A stretch of 64,000 nt of DNA from Chloroflexota bacterium. GTDB lineage: Bacteria > Chloroflexota > Anaerolineae > Anaerolineales > Villigracilaceae. The translations under genes were made by a program, and so were the position numbers. Where the stretch lies: contig JACAEM010000023.1 of NCBI GenBank assembly GCA_013388855.1, forward strand, positions 186,001-250,000. Reading direction: 5' to 3'. A model generated the notes under the pieces. It was not told the origin of the DNA and made no database searches. It saw nothing but the letters and a program-made list of their open reading frames with translations. Shown piece by piece: positions 62,756 through 64,000 of the stretch (its first letter is position 1; each line of letters begins with the position of its first letter).

Positions 62756-64000
62756 ATGGGACTGCAAAACATATTCGGTAAAAAGAAGGAAGAGCAAACC
62801 GTGCAACCTACCGCGCCCGCGACGCCCCCAGCAGAAACGCAGGGCCAGCCATCCACTCCCACCCCGCCTCCGAGTATCGAGGAACCGAAGAAGACCTCCC
62901 CGGAAGTGAAGACTCTTGATATCGATGACAACATGGCACACCGGCATGGTTCCATCCGCCCACACATGCGACCACACGCTTTTGTAATCATGCCTTTCGG
63001 AAAGAAGAAAGGGAACGGCGACATCGTCTACGATTTCAACGCAATCTACACGCAGCTCATCAAGCCGACACTTGAGATGGCCGGCTTTGAGCCGTTTCGC
63101 GCCGACGAGGAAACCAGCAGCGGCGACATCCTGACCGACATGTTTCAGGAGTTGTTGCTGGCGGACCTGTGCATTGTCGACATGAGCATCGACAACGCCA
63201 ATGTCTTCTACGAACTCGGCATTCGTCACGCATTCCGCAAACGCGGCATCGTCCACATTCAGGCGGGCCGCGCCTACATGCCCTTCGACGTGTTCAACGT
63301 CCGCACCATTCCATACCATATCACCAATGAAGGCGTGCCCGATCCAGAATATCTGGAGAAAGACAAAGCTGCAATCGCGCGCGTGACACGCGATACCTGG
63401 GCATCCGATAAGGATGCGGTTCACAGCCCGGTCTTCAACATTCTGACCGGTCTGGTCGAACCGGACAGAAAGACTCTTCGCACACATCTTGCCACAGGTT
63501 TCTGGCGCGAATACAACGAATGGAAACAACGCGTAACCGTGGCGCAACGCCAAAAACGCATCGGCGACATTTTGCTGTTGACCGAGGAGATCAGAAATCC
63601 CCTCATCAAGGAGGAGGCAATCGGCGAGGCCGGCAAAGCGCTGGGCGATATGGGCAGGCATGAACTCGCGTTGGATCAGTATCGCAAGGGGTTGGAGGTT
63701 AACGCCCGGAATCCTGAGTTTCGCCGCAAGGAAGCTTTTCACCTGAACCGGTTAAAGCGGGTGGATGACGCCATCATCAAGATCGAGAGCCTGATTGCCG
63801 ATTCGCCCAATGACAGCGAGGCGATCTCCTACCTCGGACGAATCTACAAAGAGATGTGGGTGGATTCGTGGCGATGGGTGGAACAAAAAGACAAGCGGTT
63901 AAAGACCGCCTTCGATTCCTATCACTGGCTTCTGAAGTCCATCGACACCTACCTGCAGGGTTATCGCGTCGACTTGAACAATTTCTATCCCGGCGTGAAC
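62756..64000 (+). CDS. Deoxyribosyltransferase-like/TPR sensor protein (cut by window edge)
   Basis: An open frame of 415 codons reaching the right edge without a stop. After a Pro/Thr-rich N-terminal linker (about 15-50) comes a Rossmann-like domain (about 73-190) with HAFVIMPFG, an acidic DLCIVDMS and NVFYELGIRHA (Glu153), the signature of nucleoside 2-deoxyribosyltransferase-like domains. Helical TPR-like repeats follow (about 260-415), with YLGRIYKEMW and NFYPGVN, resembling the TPR-S/TRAFs-binding region of predicted NTP-dependent conflict systems. Nine bases after the DUF4231 stop. It may make or sense a nucleotide signal. Confidence 0.78.
   Translation, partial: MGLQNIFGKKKEEQTVQPTAPATPPAETQGQPSTPTPPPSIEEPKKTSPEVKTLDIDDNMAHRHGSIRPHMRPHAFVIMPFGKKKGNGDIVYDFNAIYTQLIKPTLEMAGFEPFRADEETSSGDILTDMFQELLLADLCIVDMSIDNANVFYELGIRHAFRKRGIVHIQAGRAYMPFDVFNVRTIPYHITNEGVPDPEYLEKDKAAIARVTRDTWASDKDAVHSPVFNILTGLVEPDRKTLRTHLATGFWREYNEWKQRVTVAQRQKRIGDILLLTEEIRNPLIKEEAIGEAGKALGDMGRHELALDQYRKGLEVNARNPEFRRKEAFHLNRLKRVDDAIIKIESLIADSPNDSEAISYLGRIYKEMWVDSWRWVEQKDKRLKTAFDSYHWLLKSIDTYLQGYRVDLNNFYPGVN

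Overview
The window looks like a chromosomal segment of an uncultured or little-studied filamentous Chloroflexota, most likely class Anaerolineae. This is inferred from the gene set: Thr-Pro-rich linkers in many secreted proteins, a eukaryotic-type citrate synthase, an LDH-like malate dehydrogenase, TadE/TadG-like envelope proteins, abundant lipoproteins with LysM or SH3b domains, and several apparently leaderless transcripts. No rRNA, tRNA, CRISPR array, insertion sequence or phage gene was seen. The right-hand end is accessory in character.

Layout. 1-7.0 kb: the 5' part of a membrane sensor gene cut by the left edge, an orphan ABC ATPase coupled to oligopeptidase B, a small conserved protein, a zinc-free MDR oxidoreductase and a two-component system. 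7.1-14.8 kb, all minus strand: citrate synthase, malate dehydrogenase, thioredoxin reductase, a secreted subtilisin-like protease and MurA, whose catalytic Cys is replaced by Asp. 14.9-21.2 kb: prepilin peptidase, two TadE-like proteins, a TadG-like protein, then glmS preceded by a glmS self-cleaving ribozyme. 21.3-33.2 kb: a secreted repeat protein and an MFS transporter (minus), then four more TadG-like paralogues in tandem and an 1166-residue repetitive secreted protein. Related sequence motifs recur in front of most of these genes. 33.3-36.8 kb: lipoproteins, a dCMP deaminase and a DAO-type oxidoreductase. 36.8-43.6 kb: a SufR-like regulator divergent from a tightly packed operon (aldehyde dehydrogenase, DUF2834, IscX, NuoB, fused NuoCD, NuoI, Mrp), a unit rich in iron-sulfur functions but without the membrane or NADH-oxidising subunits of complex I. 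43.7-56.6 kb: a stand-alone TRPM-type SLOG protein, an Fn3 protein, a CrtI-like oxidoreductase, an MFS pump, a YkgJ-type protein, two histidine phosphatases, a universal stress protein, an ELWxxDGT-repeat lipoprotein, a DUF1801 protein and an alpha/beta-hydrolase lipoprotein.

56.8-64.0 kb: the most interesting part. Four genes with 1-12 nt spacing encode a C39-like peptidase with three SH3b domains, a TIR-transmembrane-coiled coil-WD40 protein, a four-helix membrane protein of the DUF4231/SLATT type, and (cut by the right edge) a deoxyribosyltransferase-like domain joined to TPR-like helices resembling the sensor/TRAFs-binding region of predicted prokaryotic conflict systems. TIR, SLATT and deoxyribosyltransferase-like modules are each known from nucleotide-driven immune systems. 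Their combination with a WD40 propeller and a C39/SH3b protein is a strong candidate for an undescribed defence or signalling system.
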